Shown: positions 8,973 to 19,500 of the stretch, one piece after another
Layout of the letters: each line of letters opens with the position of its first letter
How positions within the stretch are numbered: position 1 is the first letter of the stretch
Source: Myxococcus stipitatus DSM 14675
GTDB taxonomy: Bacteria; Myxococcota; Myxococcia; Myxococcales; Myxococcaceae
Length of the DNA: 64,000 bases
Assembly: GCF_000331735.1 (NCBI RefSeq)
Contig: NC_020126.1
Coordinates: forward strand, 1,798,001-1,862,000
Direction of reading: 5' to 3'
Position numbers and translations under genes: made by a program
The notes under the pieces: model-generated
Databases searched by the model: none
What the model was told of the DNA's origin: nothing
The model's input: only the letters and a program-made list of their open reading frames with translations

Positions 8973-9599
8973 ATGAAAGTCTACGGCCACCCGGGCAGCA
9001 TCTACACGCGCATGGTCCTCGCCACGTTGGCGGAGAAGGGGCATGAGGCGGAGTTCGTCCTCGTCGACCTGCCGACGGGGGCGCACAAGCTGCCGGAGCA
9101 CCTGGCTCGCCACCCGTTCGGCGTGGTCCCCGCGTTCGAGGACAACGACGGCTTCTCGCTCTACGAGTCGCAGGCCATCATCCGCTATCTGGACCGCAAG
9201 CTGGAGGGACCGTCGCTGGTGCCGTCCCAGCCGCGCGCCTGTGCCGTGATGGAGCAGTCCATCAGCGTGGGGTTGAACTACTTCGCGCCGAACGCCTTCA
9301 AGGTCATCTGGGAGAAGTTCCTGAAGCAGTTCATGGGGGGCGGCGTCGTGGATGAGGCCGTGGTGATGGCGGGGCGCCAGGGGATGGAGAAGGTGTTCGC
9401 CCTCATCGACCCGACGCTGGCGCGGCAGCCGTTCCTCGCGGGCGATGCAGTCTCGCTCGCCGACGTGACGTGGATGCCCTTCATGGCGTACCTCTTCCCC
9501 GCGGGAGAGGAGGACACGGTGGCCCGGTACAAGAACGTGGCCGCGTGGTGGGAGCGCACGAGCAGCCGTCCCGCGTGGCGGAAGGTCACCGGCGAGTAG
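8973..9599 (+). CDS. Glutathione S-transferase family protein, copy 2
   Basis: 208 residues, a clear tandem paralogue of the upstream gene: both begin MKVYGHP, share FGVVPAFE, YES-AIIRYLD, GRQG-EKVF, QPFLAGDA-SLADVTWMP and end with a Trp-Trp helix and a Lys-Val tail. The putative catalytic segment differs (SIYTRMV against STCTRKV in copy 1), so the Cys is replaced by Tyr and the two may differ in chemistry or substrate. The C-terminal halves are the most divergent, as expected when the hydrophobic substrate pocket changes. The 181 bases before it repeat the leader of copy 1, so the duplicated block included upstream regulatory sequence. Confidence 0.9.
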   Translation: MKVYGHPGSIYTRMVLATLAEKGHEAEFVLVDLPTGAHKLPEHLARHPFGVVPAFEDNDGFSLYESQAIIRYLDRKLEGPSLVPSQPRACAVMEQSISVGLNYFAPNAFKVIWEKFLKQFMGGGVVDEAVVMAGRQGMEKVFALIDPTLARQPFLAGDAVSLADVTWMPFMAYLFPAGEEDTVARYKNVAAWWERTSSRPAWRKVTGE

Positions 9600-9612
9600 T
9601 CCTTCTCGCCGC

Positions 9613-9647
9613 GGGGGCTCGCGGGCGTGTGCCGCGCGTGAGCCCCC
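9613..9647. terminator. Hairpin between convergent GST and GNAT genes
   Basis: GGGGGCTC at 9613-9620 pairs with GAGCCCCC at 9640-9647, and an inner GCGG/CCGC pair extends it. It fills the 61-base gap between two convergent genes, so it can serve both strands. There is no T tract. Confidence 0.6.
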
Positions 9648-9660
9648 ATTCCGCGAGTCG

Positions 9661-10338
9661 CTACACCGAGCGGAGCCGAGGCGCGGGTGTCTCCGAGGAT
9701 TCGGCATGCCCGGCGCCGCTCGATGACGAGGGCCGCCACATGAACCACTGGGGAGGACCTCCGTCGAAGCAGGGCTCGGTGCGCTGGAGCTCGAAGCCGA
9801 AGCCTTGGTACCAGTCGCGATTGGAGGCCTTGGCCGTCTCCAGGAAGCACGGAGCGCGAGTCTGCTCGGCCAATTCCAGCCCCGCGCGCATCAGCCGAGC
9901 CCCCAGCCCGCGCCCTTGGTAGGCCGGGTCCACGGCGATGACATCCAGGTACCAGTGGGGCGGCGTGGGAGGGTGGTAGCGGTCCAGTCGCGCCAGGGCT
10001 TGGAGGGCCAGTCGCGCGCGGCTCGGGAAGTGACGCAGTCCGGCCCAGAGGGTGGGCAGGTAGACCGCCTGTCTGCGGAGCGACGGTGGATAGGCGCCTG
10101 GACGGAGCCACGACGCGAGGCCCGTGAGTCGTCCGTTGTCGACGGTGACGTGCACCACGCCGTGTGTCAGCGAGTCCTTCACGCAGCCGATGTAGAACGC
10201 CGAGGACACGTGGGCCCGCTTCTCGGAGGAGCCCGGGAACAGCTCCGCGAGGAAGGGGTAGTCATCGAAGGCCCGCGCGCACAGCGGGCCCACCTGGTTC
10301 ATCAACGCGGGTTCGAAGTCCTGGACGCTGACCGTCAT
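9661..10338 (-). CDS. GNAT-family N-acetyltransferase
   Basis: 225 residues from the ATG at 10338. The acetyl-CoA binding motif A appears as YLDVIAVDPAYQGRGLGARL at about residue 122-142, followed by the motif B-like EQTRAPCFLETAKASN and NRDWYQGFGFEL. The acceptor is unknown; the architecture matches the small-molecule or antibiotic-type GNATs of actinobacteria and myxobacteria. The frame extends to a GTG at 10374, but that would leave 2 bases to the opposite gene's start, so I prefer the ATG. The C-terminal 20 residues are Ser-rich and unlikely to be structured. Confidence 0.85.
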   Translation of the reverse strand: MTVSVQDFEPALMNQVGPLCARAFDDYPFLAELFPGSSEKRAHVSSAFYIGCVKDSLTHGVVHVTVDNGRLTGLASWLRPGAYPPSLRRQAVYLPTLWAGLRHFPSRARLALQALARLDRYHPPTPPHWYLDVIAVDPAYQGRGLGARLMRAGLELAEQTRAPCFLETAKASNRDWYQGFGFELQRTEPCFDGGPPQWFMWRPSSSSGAGHAESSETPAPRLRSV

Positions 10339-10376
10339 GGTGCGATGAATGTAGTCCGGTCTCGAGGTGTTCACCT

Positions 10377-10922
10377 GTGCCGACCCTGGATTCCAACGTC
10401 TCCATCCACCGTGCGACCCGCGAGGACGCCGCGTTCTTCCCCGACATCGAGCGTGCGTCGGGAGTGCTGTTCCGTCAGCTCGAGGCGCTGGCGTGGATTG
10501 CCGATGACGACGTCATGGCGGAGGCGGCGCATCTGCCGTTGATTGACGCGGGGGCCGTGTGGGTCGCGCGGGATGCGGAGGTGGGCGTCGTGGGCTTCCT
10601 CTCGGCGCAGCAGGTGGGGGGCGTGCTGCATGTCTGGCAGATGGCGGTGAATCCCTCGCATCAGCGGCGCGGCCTGGGACGCGCGCTGCTCCGAGCCGCC
10701 GCCGTGTTCGCCCGCGACGCGGACCTCGAGGCCATCACCCTGACGACGTTCCTCGAGGTGCCGTGGAACGAGCCGTTCTATGTGGGACTTGGCTTCACGC
10801 GCATTCCGGACGACGCGCTGGATGACCGGCTCCGCGAAGTGCTGGCGAAGGAGGCCCAGGCGGGTCTTCCGCGTGAGCGCCGCTGTGCGCTGTCCCTGAA
10901 TCCGCGCGTGCTGGCGGACTGA
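10377..10922 (+). CDS. GNAT-family N-acetyltransferase
   Basis: 181 residues from GTG. The beta4 strand and pyrophosphate-binding loop are read in VWQMAVNPSHQRRGLGRALL at about residues 83-102, followed by ITLTTFLEVPWNEPFYVGLGF, the usual motif B with an Asn-x-x-Phe-Tyr that packs on coenzyme A. The acetyl acceptor is not predictable. The gene is divergent from another GNAT of different sequence, so this is a neighbour pair rather than a recent duplication. With about 38 bases between the two starts, the promoters must overlap the coding starts or each other. Confidence 0.88.
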   Translation: MPTLDSNVSIHRATREDAAFFPDIERASGVLFRQLEALAWIADDDVMAEAAHLPLIDAGAVWVARDAEVGVVGFLSAQQVGGVLHVWQMAVNPSHQRRGLGRALLRAAAVFARDADLEAITLTTFLEVPWNEPFYVGLGFTRIPDDALDDRLREVLAKEAQAGLPRERRCALSLNPRVLAD

Positions 10923-11111
10923 GCTGTTGGGACCCGCCTCTGCCCAGGCGGCTCGAGTGGCACCCGTGGGGCCGGTGCTGGGCGTGGGGCTTCGAGCATG
11001 CTCCGAGCATGTGGTGCTGGCGTCCGGGGCCCGGCCTGTGTCAGAGGCCCCTGGCACTGTGCGCATGGCGGCAGGACGGAAGGGGTAGGGGTGGCGGTCG
11101 AAGGGAGTGCC

Positions 11112-13505
11112 ATGGAGCAGCGAGCGTTGTGGGACGAGCCGGCCCAGGGGTCCTCGGAGGAGGCCCCCTCCTCGGGTTCCACGGGGGAGCGCACCTCGCG
11201 TGTGAGACCTGGCCGGGAACTGTCGCTCCAGCAACAGGCCGCTACAGTGGCCCCCGCTGTGAGCGCGAGCCCTCCTGTCCTGGCCTCCATCGCCGTGGCT
11301 CGCCCCGTCCGGGGTGAGTTCACCTACTCCGTTCCGGAGTCCCTCGTGAGCCAGCTCGCGCCGGGGCAGCGCGTCCTGGTGCCCTTCGGCCGAGGCACCG
11401 CCCTGGGCTTCTACCTGGGCCCCGCGGCCCGCCCTCCCGGAGAGAACGTCCGGCTCAAGCCCATCCAGCGCGTGCTGGAGGACTCCCCCTCTCTGCCCAA
11501 GGACCTCATCGCGCTGCTGCGCTTCGCGGCCGAGCACTACCGCTATCCCCTGGGCGAGGTCATCCGAGGCTCCCTTCCCCCGGGCTTGTCGAAGCCGGTG
11601 GACGAGAAGGAGGCAAAGCCCGACGTCCAGCAGTTCGCGGTGGCGCTGGTGAACGAGGTGCCGCCCTCGCTGGCGCGAGCACATGCGCAGTCCGCGGCGC
11701 TGGCCTACCTGCTGGCCGTGGGAGGAAGCGCGCCGCTGGAGGAGGTGAGCCACGCCATCCCGGGGGCTCGGGCGCACCTCAAGAGCCTGGCCTCGAAGGG
11801 CCTGGTCCGCATCGAGGAGAAGAAGCTGGAGGCCGGGGTGAAGGAGGGCCTGATTCAAGGCCGCCCCGACCGGCTCACTCCGGAGCAGGACGCGGCGGGC
11901 GTGACGTTGCGCGAGGCCCTGGACACGGGGGCCTTCCAGCCGTTCCTGCTCCACGGCGTCACGGGCAGCGGGAAGACGGAGGTGTACCTGCGCGCGGCGG
12001 AGCATGCGCTGTCACTGGGCAAGGGCAGCCTCATCCTCGTGCCGGAGATCGCCCTCACGCCGCAGCTCGTGGGGCGCTTCCGCAGCCGGTTCGGCTCGGA
12101 GGTGGCGGTGCTGCACTCGGCGCTGAAGGACCGGGAGCGGCTGTTCCACTGGCAGGCGCTTCGCAAGGGCGAGGTGAAGATCGCGGTGGGGGTGCGCTCG
12201 GCGGTGTTCGCGCCCGTGGAGAACCTGGGGCTCATCGTCGTGGACGAGGAGCACGACCCGTCCTTCAAGCAGGACGACAGCTTGCGCTACCAGGCGCGGG
12301 ACCTGGCGGTGGTGCGAGGCAAGCAGGCGGGGGCGGTGGTGGTGTTGGGCTCGGCGACGCCCGCGCTGGAGACGCTGGAGAACGTGAAGAAGGGCCGCTA
12401 CCGGCTCCTGGAGCTCAAGCGGCGGGTGGACGACAGGCCCATGCCCACCATCGAGATGGTGGACCTGCGGCAGGAGCGCCCTCGCGACGGCATGATGACG
12501 GACGAGGCGCCCATCCTCAGTCCGCCCTTGTTGGCGGCGATGGAGGAGACGCTGGGGAGGGGCCAGCAGGTCATCCTCTTCCTCAACCGCCGCGGACACA
12601 GCACGGTGTTGCTGTGCGAGGTGTGCGGGGTGTCGCTGAAGTGCACCTCGTGTGACGTGTGCATGACGCACCACCGCTCGCAGAACCGGGTGGTGTGCCA
12701 CTACTGCGGGCTGGCGATGCCCGTGCCGGACCGGTGCCTGGAGTGTACGGGGCCGATGTTGAAGCTGGGCATCGGCACGGAGCGGGTGGAGGCGGAGGTC
12801 CTGGAGCGCATCCCGACGGCGCGGGTGGCTCGGCTGGACAGGGACTCGGCGACGAGCGCGGAGAAGTTGACGGAGATGCTGGCGGCGTTCGCCCGGCGGG
12901 AGCTGGACGTGCTGGTGGGCACGCAGATGGTGGCCAAGGGGCACGACTTCCCGGGGGTGACGCTGGTGTGTGTCGTGATGGCGGACACCTCACTGGCGAT
13001 ACCGGACTTCCGGGCGGCGGAGCGGACCTTCCACCTGTTGACCCAGGTGGCGGGGCGGGCGGGGCGCGGCAAGGACCCGGGCCGGGTGTTGGTGCAGACG
13101 TACAACCCGGACGCGGAGCCGGTGAAGCGGGTCTTGGCCCATGATTTCGATGGCTTCGCCCAGCAGGAGCTGGAGTGGCGCAAGGCGCTGGCGTATCCGC
13201 CCTTCGCGCGGATGGCCTCCATCCGGCTGGAGGGGGAGCACCCGGAGCAGACGGCCAGCGTGGCCCGGCACCTGGGGAACATCATCTCCCGGAACATGCC
13301 CCCGGCGTCGGTGGGGGTGCGGTTGCTGGGGCCGGCGGTGGCGCCCATCGCCAAAATCCGGGGCAAGACGCGCTGGCAGTTGCTCTTGAAGGGGCCGACA
13401 CATGTGGCGCTTGCCCCGTTGCTCGCCAGGGTCGAAGCGGCCCTGGTGGACGTTCCGTCAGCGGTGAAGGTCGTGATCGACGTGGATCCGGGGGCCATGC
13501 TGTAG
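11112..13505 (+). CDS. priA: Primosomal protein N' (replication restart helicase)
   Basis: 797 residues. Superfamily 2 helicase that binds abandoned replication forks and reloads the replisome. Seen: an N-terminal 3'-DNA binding part (RGEFTYSVPESL, GQRVLVPFG), Walker A in GVTGSGKTEVY near residue 280, the DEEH Walker B box, and two zinc-binding clusters from Cys pairs CEVCG, CTSC, CHYCG and CLECTG at about residues 503-547. The start is taken at ATG 11112 because GAAGGGAG sits 4 bases upstream; a GTG at 11091 is possible. About 55 Ser/Gln/Ala-rich residues precede the recognisable PriA fold, a lineage-specific N-terminal extension. The next gene starts 15 bases after the stop. Confidence 0.95.
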   Translation: MEQRALWDEPAQGSSEEAPSSGSTGERTSRVRPGRELSLQQQAATVAPAVSASPPVLASIAVARPVRGEFTYSVPESLVSQLAPGQRVLVPFGRGTALGFYLGPAARPPGENVRLKPIQRVLEDSPSLPKDLIALLRFAAEHYRYPLGEVIRGSLPPGLSKPVDEKEAKPDVQQFAVALVNEVPPSLARAHAQSAALAYLLAVGGSAPLEEVSHAIPGARAHLKSLASKGLVRIEEKKLEAGVKEGLIQGRPDRLTPEQDAAGVTLREALDTGAFQPFLLHGVTGSGKTEVYLRAAEHALSLGKGSLILVPEIALTPQLVGRFRSRFGSEVAVLHSALKDRERLFHWQALRKGEVKIAVGVRSAVFAPVENLGLIVVDEEHDPSFKQDDSLRYQARDLAVVRGKQAGAVVVLGSATPALETLENVKKGRYRLLELKRRVDDRPMPTIEMVDLRQERPRDGMMTDEAPILSPPLLAAMEETLGRGQQVILFLNRRGHSTVLLCEVCGVSLKCTSCDVCMTHHRSQNRVVCHYCGLAMPVPDRCLECTGPMLKLGIGTERVEAEVLERIPTARVARLDRDSATSAEKLTEMLAAFARRELDVLVGTQMVAKGHDFPGVTLVCVVMADTSLAIPDFRAAERTFHLLTQVAGRAGRGKDPGRVLVQTYNPDAEPVKRVLAHDFDGFAQQELEWRKALAYPPFARMASIRLEGEHPEQTASVARHLGNIISRNMPPASVGVRLLGPAVAPIAKIRGKTRWQLLLKGPTHVALAPLLARVEAALVDVPSAVKVVIDVDPGAML

Positions 13506-13520
13506 ACTCGGTGGCCCCCC

Positions 13521-16500
13521 ATGGGCGCACCGGTCCTCCTCGTCCACGACGACATCGCCACCATCGCCGCAGTGCGGCGCCTGCTCACCCGTAGCGGGCA
13601 CGAGGTCATCCTCGCGACCTCCGCCGCGGATGCGCTGATTGCTTACGGATACCACCTGCCGGCGCTGATTGTGTTGGCGCCAGGCGTCGAGAGCGGCCGA
13701 GGCCGGCTGGTGCTGGAGGAACTGCTCCAGCATCCGGACGGCAAGACGGCGCGGGTGTTGTTGTTGGGCGAGTCCATCGCGGGGTTCAGTGCGCCGGTGG
13801 CGCCGCTGCCGCTCGATGGGACGAACTTCGTGGCGTTGGTGGACTCGGTTCTTCGGGCCCCGTCGGAGGCGGACGCCTGGCATGTCCTGGAGAACCGGAC
13901 GCTGGTGGGGGTGGGGGGGGAGGAGGGGCGGGGAGGGGAGGACGCGGAGGCGTGGCACGCGACGGCGCCGGGGGCGGTGGCGGGAGACGCCACGCTGGCG
14001 AATGCGCTGTTCGGGGACCTGGCGCCGTTGCATCAGGCGGACTGGGAACTGGCGGCGATGACGCGCGAGGAGCGCACGGCGAGGGCGGAGGAGCAGCAGC
14101 TCCGCTCGACGTTGGACGTGCGGGCGGCGCTGGAGCAGGCGAATCAAGAGGCGGCGGCCGCGGCGCTGGCCTCCAGTCAGTCGGCGCTGGCGGGGGGCGG
14201 GGAGGACTGGGGCGCGGCGGCGGTGGGTGGAGGGAGTGAAGGTTTCGATGGGAGCGCGCTGCCAGCGGGAGAGGTGTTCCGGGCAGAGGGCGATTCCGGT
14301 GGGGATGTGCCGGAGGGTGAGGCGGGGAGCGCTGGAGGGGAGTACGGCGGGGATGAGGATGCCGCGGACTCTCGAGCGGGAGACGCTTCAGAGGCCGCGC
14401 GGGGCTGGGGCGAGAGCACTGCCGCCGGTATGCAGCACGCGGAGGATTCTGGGGCGGAGCACTCCTGGAGCGCCGAGAGCACGGCCAGCGGCACGCCAGA
14501 CACGGATGCCGCAGGGGACGCCCAATCCTGGGGGGCGGAGGCTGATGCTTCTGGCGCGGATGCTGCGTCGGACGCGCAGGCGTGGAATGCGGAGGGAGAT
14601 GCTTCTGGCGCGGATGCTGCGTCGGAACAGCAAGCGTGGAGCGCGGAGGCTGATGTTTCTGGCGCGGATGCTGCGTCGGACGCGCAGGCGTGGAGTGCGG
14701 AGTCCGGCACGCACGGCGCGAATGCTGCGTCGGAACAGCAAGCGTGGAGCGCAGAGGGCGATGCTTCCGGCGCGAATGCTGCGTCGGAACAGCAAGCGTG
14801 GAGCGCAGAGGGCGATGCTTCCGGCGCGAATGCTGCGTCGGAACAGCAATCGTGGAGTGCAGAGGGCGATGCTTCCGGCGCGGATGCTGCGTCGGAACAG
14901 CAAGGGTGGAGCGCAGAGGGTGATGCTTCCGGTACCTACGACGCAAATGCTGCGTCGGATGCGCAAGCGTGGGGTGCGGAGGGAGATGCTTCCGGCACTT
15001 ACGGAGCGGATGCTGCGTCGGATGCGCAAGCCTGGGATGCAGAGGGATCTGCTTCCGGCACGCATGACGTGACTGCTGCGTCGGATGCGCAAGCCTGGGG
15101 CGCGGATGCGTCCATCTCGCACGGCGCGGATGCTTCATCGGATGCGCAAGCGTGGAGTGCGGAGGCAGGTGCCTCCATCGCGCACGGCGCGGATGCTTCA
15201 TCGGATGCGCAAGCGTGGAGTGCGGGGGCCGATGCTTCCGGCACGCACGACGCGGATGCTTCAGGTGTCGCGCAAGGCTGGGGTGGCGAGGCCGATGCCT
15301 CAGCCGCGCACGGCGCGGATACTGCGTCGGAACAGCAAGCGTGGAGCACGGAGGCAGGTGCCTCCATCGCGCACGGCGCGGATGCTTCAGGTGACGCACA
15401 AGGCTGGAGCGCAGAGCGCAATCCAGCAACTGAGGACGGCGCGGCTGCCTCAGGGGACACGCAATCCTGGAGTCCCGAGGCCCAAGCCTCCAGCTCACCT
15501 GATTCGGGTCCTTCATCGGACGCGCAAGGCTGGGCTGATGAGGCCAATCCGTCCGGCGTGCATGGTGCGGATGCGCAAGCTTGGGGTGATGAGCGCAATC
15601 CCGCGAATGAGTACGGCGCGGATGTCTCCGCGAGCACTCAAGCCTGGAGTCCAGAAGGCAATCCCGCAGACAGTCACGGCGCGGACGCGTCAGACGGTTC
15701 GCAAGGCTGGAGCGCGGACGACGATGCCGCGGGCCCGGACACTCGAGCCTGGAGCGCGGAGAGCCATCTCGCGAGTGAGTACAGCGCGGCCGCCTCACCA
15801 GGGGATTCAAGTCAGCAGGCCTGGAACGAGGAAGGCCAGTCCGCGAGCGAGCACGGTGCGGGTGCACACGCGTGGGGCGCTGAGCGCGAATCCACGACCA
15901 GCGATGCCGTAGACACCTCAGCGGGATACGCCACCGAAGGCGCAGATGCGCACGAGGGCTTCGCACCCGGAGCGCTGACCCCGGACCCCTTCGAGGCCGC
16001 GGGCTTACAGGACTCAGGCGGTGACGGAAGCACTGCGGAGGCGATGGACGCTGCCGCAGTGGATGCCGCGTATGGCGCCGAGGCCCCCTTCGAGAGGTCC
16101 ACCGGAAGTACCGGTGACGTGTTCTCGCAGGGATTCTCGAACGCGATGGCGGAAGGTGGTGGCGCGAGCGGACCTTCGACAGTCCTCTACGGCGTGAACT
16201 CGCCCGAGGTCGCCGCGCTGGCGGAGTGGAGGGCCGCATCTGCGGGGGCTGAAGCGGAGCAGGAGCCGCTGCCCGTGGGGAAGCTCGCGTGGACAGAGGA
16301 ACCTGTCTCCGTCCCCGTCTCGAGGCCCGTGGCCCTGGCACCTCGGCTGGGTGAAGAGGGCTTCTTCGATGTCGATGCACCCGAGCCCTCGCACGACGAT
16401 GCGCTCTCCGCGGCCGAAGCGGAGCTGGCGGCGATGCGGGGAGATGGTCCTCGGGTGGCGGAGCCACTGGACTCAGGGGCGTGGACGGAGTTGCCACCAG

Positions 16501-19500
16501 ACCCCGAAGTCGAGACCGCGCTGACTGGAGGCGGGAGCGAAGGCGCGTTGGTCGCCGAGCCGCGCGAGACGCCTCCCGTGGCGGAGTCCGAGCCTGACGC
16601 ACCCGCGGAAGAAGAGTCGCTCCCCGCTTCGCCCTGGGACGTGCTGGAGGCGGAGCTGCAAGCCAAGGTGCGCGAGGAGGATGGCGCGGAGACGTCGGCG
16701 GAAGATGACTCTCCTCGCCCGGAAGCGCCGCTGGCGACCGAGGACACCACTCCCTGGGCAAACCTGAAGCCGAGTCGTGAGACACCCGTGTTCGGCATGG
16801 TCCTGTCCGAAGCCGGAACGGACTCGATTCAGCATGCGGTGGCCTCCAGCAGCGTGGAGCAAGCACTGGAGCCCGAAGCGCCCGTTGCCTTCTTGGACGA
16901 AGGCAGCGAGGACCCGCGCGGAAGCGCGATCGCGAACGTGCCTCCCGCGTCCCCCTCGATGGATGTCTCCGCGGGGTGGTTCGACGCGGAGCCCGAAGCG
17001 GCCTTGCCCGTCCAGCCGTCCGCAAGCGAGGGCTGGTTCGACTCGAACGCGGAAGGCGCTACCGAGGAAGCGTCGTCGCCGGCGGATTCGTTGACGCTGA
17101 TGGAGGAGACCCCCGAGCAAGGGTTCGACTCCAACGAGCCCGATGCGACGACAACCTCCATCGGTGAGGAGCCACCGCCCGCCGAGAGCACGGTGAGTCA
17201 GGAGGACTTCGAGCGTCAGCTCGAGGAAGCACACGAGCGAGTCCACACGCTGAAGGACTCCTTGGAGCAGGAGGCCGGACTTCGCCAGGACGCCGAGCGG
17301 CGCCTCGAGTCCCTCCAGTCGCGTCTCGACGGGCTGGAAGAGGAGCACTCGCGAGAGGCGACGCTCCGAGCGGAGGTGGAGCACCAGCTCGAGGACGAGC
17401 GAGTCAAGGGAGAGCGTCAGCGCCGCGAGTTCGACGCCGAGCTGGAGATGGCGAGGCGGCGCGAAGCCGACCTGGACCTCCGCAGCGGCACGGAAGTGGG
17501 AGTCCTGCGCGAGGAGCTGAGTGGTCTCCAGACGAGGCTTGTCGAAGCCGAGTCCAGGGTGGAAGCCGAGACCCGTGCGCGGGCCGAGGTGGAAGCCACC
17601 GCGAAGGCGACGCTGGAGCGCATCGATGCGCGAGAGCAGGACTTCATCGAGCTGCGGACCCTGCTGGACGCGGTGAAGACGGAGGCGACGGAGCTAGGTC
17701 GCGAGCGAGTGGAGGCGCTGGAGAAGGGCGCGCTGCAAGCGAAGGACGCGCTCCTCGCGAGGGATGATGCGCAGGAGCGCGCGGACCAGGAGGGGCTGGC
17801 GCGCGCGCAGGCGCAGTCGCGACTGGTGGAGCTGGAGTCGAAGCTCCAGCAGTTGGAGCTGGAGAATGAGGAGGCCGAGACGCGAGCTGCCGCGGCGACG
17901 CAGGCGCTGAAGGAAATCGAGCTCCGCTTCGAGTCCGAGGCGGCCGGGCGGGTCGATGCGGAGACCCGGGCCGAGTCGGAGGTGCGGGAGCGTCGAGGTC
18001 TGGAAGCGCGAGTGAAGTCGGTGGAAGTGGCGCTGGTCGAAGCGGAGGCGAGGACGGGGGCGGAGGCGCTGGCGCGAGCGGAAGTGGAGGCACGCGCGGC
18101 GGCGGTGGAGGCGGCGCGAGTGGAGCTGGAGTCGCGCCTGAAGACGGAGTCGCGAGCGAGGGCGGAGGCGGAGGCGCAGTGGGAGCTGGAGTCCCGCGCG
18201 CGAGAGGAAGCCGAGGCCCGAGCGGAGTCCGAAGGTCGAGCGCGAGAGGAAGCCGAGTCGCGAGCCAAGGCGGAGGTCCACGCGCTCGCGGAGCTGGAGT
18301 CTCAGGCCGCGTCGGAGTCGCGAGAGCGATTGGAAGAGGCCGTCCAGGCCCGCGCCGAGGCCGAGGCCCGAGCGGAGTCCGAGTCCAAGCTGCGAGCGGA
18401 CGCGGAGCTGCTCGCGGAGCTGGAGTCCCAATCCCGAACCGAGGCCGAAGAGACTGCGAAGTCCGAAGCAAAGCTCCGAGCCGAGGCCGAAGTGCTGGCG
18501 GAGCTCGAAGCGCAGGCGAGGACCGAAGCCGAGGAGAAAGCGGAGGCCGAGTCGAAGCGCCGAGCGGAGGCTGAAGCAAAGGCCGAGCTCGAAGCGCTGG
18601 CACGGGCAGAGGCAGAGGAGAGGGCCGAGTCCGAAGCGAAGCTGCGAGTCGAAGCCGAGGAGAAGGCCGAGGCTGAAGCGAAGCGACGGGGCGAAGCCGA
18701 GGCGAGAGCCGCCTCCGAAGCCAAGGAGCGCACGGCCTCGGAGACGCGAGCGGAGCTCACCGCCAGCGAGAGCGAAGAGTCCGAGGCAAGAGCCGAGTCC
18801 GAAGCGAAGCTGCGAGCCGAAGCCGAAGCAAGAGCCGAAGCCGAGTCCCAGCAACGAGCCGAAGCCGAAGCAAGAGCCGAAGCCGAGTCCCGGCAACGAG
18901 CCGAAGCCGAAGCAAGAGCCGAAGCCGAGTCCCGGCAACGAGCCGAAGCCGAAGCCAGGGCCGAAGCGGAGTCCCAGCAACGAGCCGAAGCCGAAGCAAG
19001 AGCCGAAGCCGAGTCGAAGCTGCGAGCCGACGCCGAAGCGAAGGCCGCGCTGGAGTCGCAGGCGAGGGCCGAGGCCGACGAGCAGACGGAGTCCGAGTCT
19101 CAGCGCCGAGCCGAAGCCGAAGCGAGAGTCGAAGCCGAGTCGAAGCTGCGAGCCGAAGCCGAGGCGAGGTCGGCATCGGCCGAGCAGCAGCGAGTCGCGG
19201 CGGAGGCCCGAGCGGAGTCGGAGTCGAAGCGCTCCGAGTCGGCGGAAGCCCGAGCCCAGGCCGAGGCCGCGGTCCGTGCCGAAGCGGAGGCCCGAGCCCT
19301 GAAGGCCCAGCAAGCCCAGTCCGAGGCGGAAGCAAAAGCCAAGACGGAAGGCCGTCATCGCACGGCGCTGGAAGTCCGCCTGGACGTGGAAGCCCGTCAG
19401 CGCGCCGAAGCCGAGTCCCGCATCGCCGAGCAGACCCAGGCGCGAAGCGAAGCGGAGTCCCGCCTCCAGTCGGAGTCCGCGCGCTTCACGGAGCAGCTCA

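Noticed and set aside
14530..15420. CRISPR array
   Set aside because: Repeats are tandem with no spacers and keep the reading frame of a large gene.
13786..17025. Antisense open frame of 1079 codons
   Set aside because: Pro/Arg/His-rich and without any recognisable domain. It is a consequence of high G+C third positions in the giant gene.
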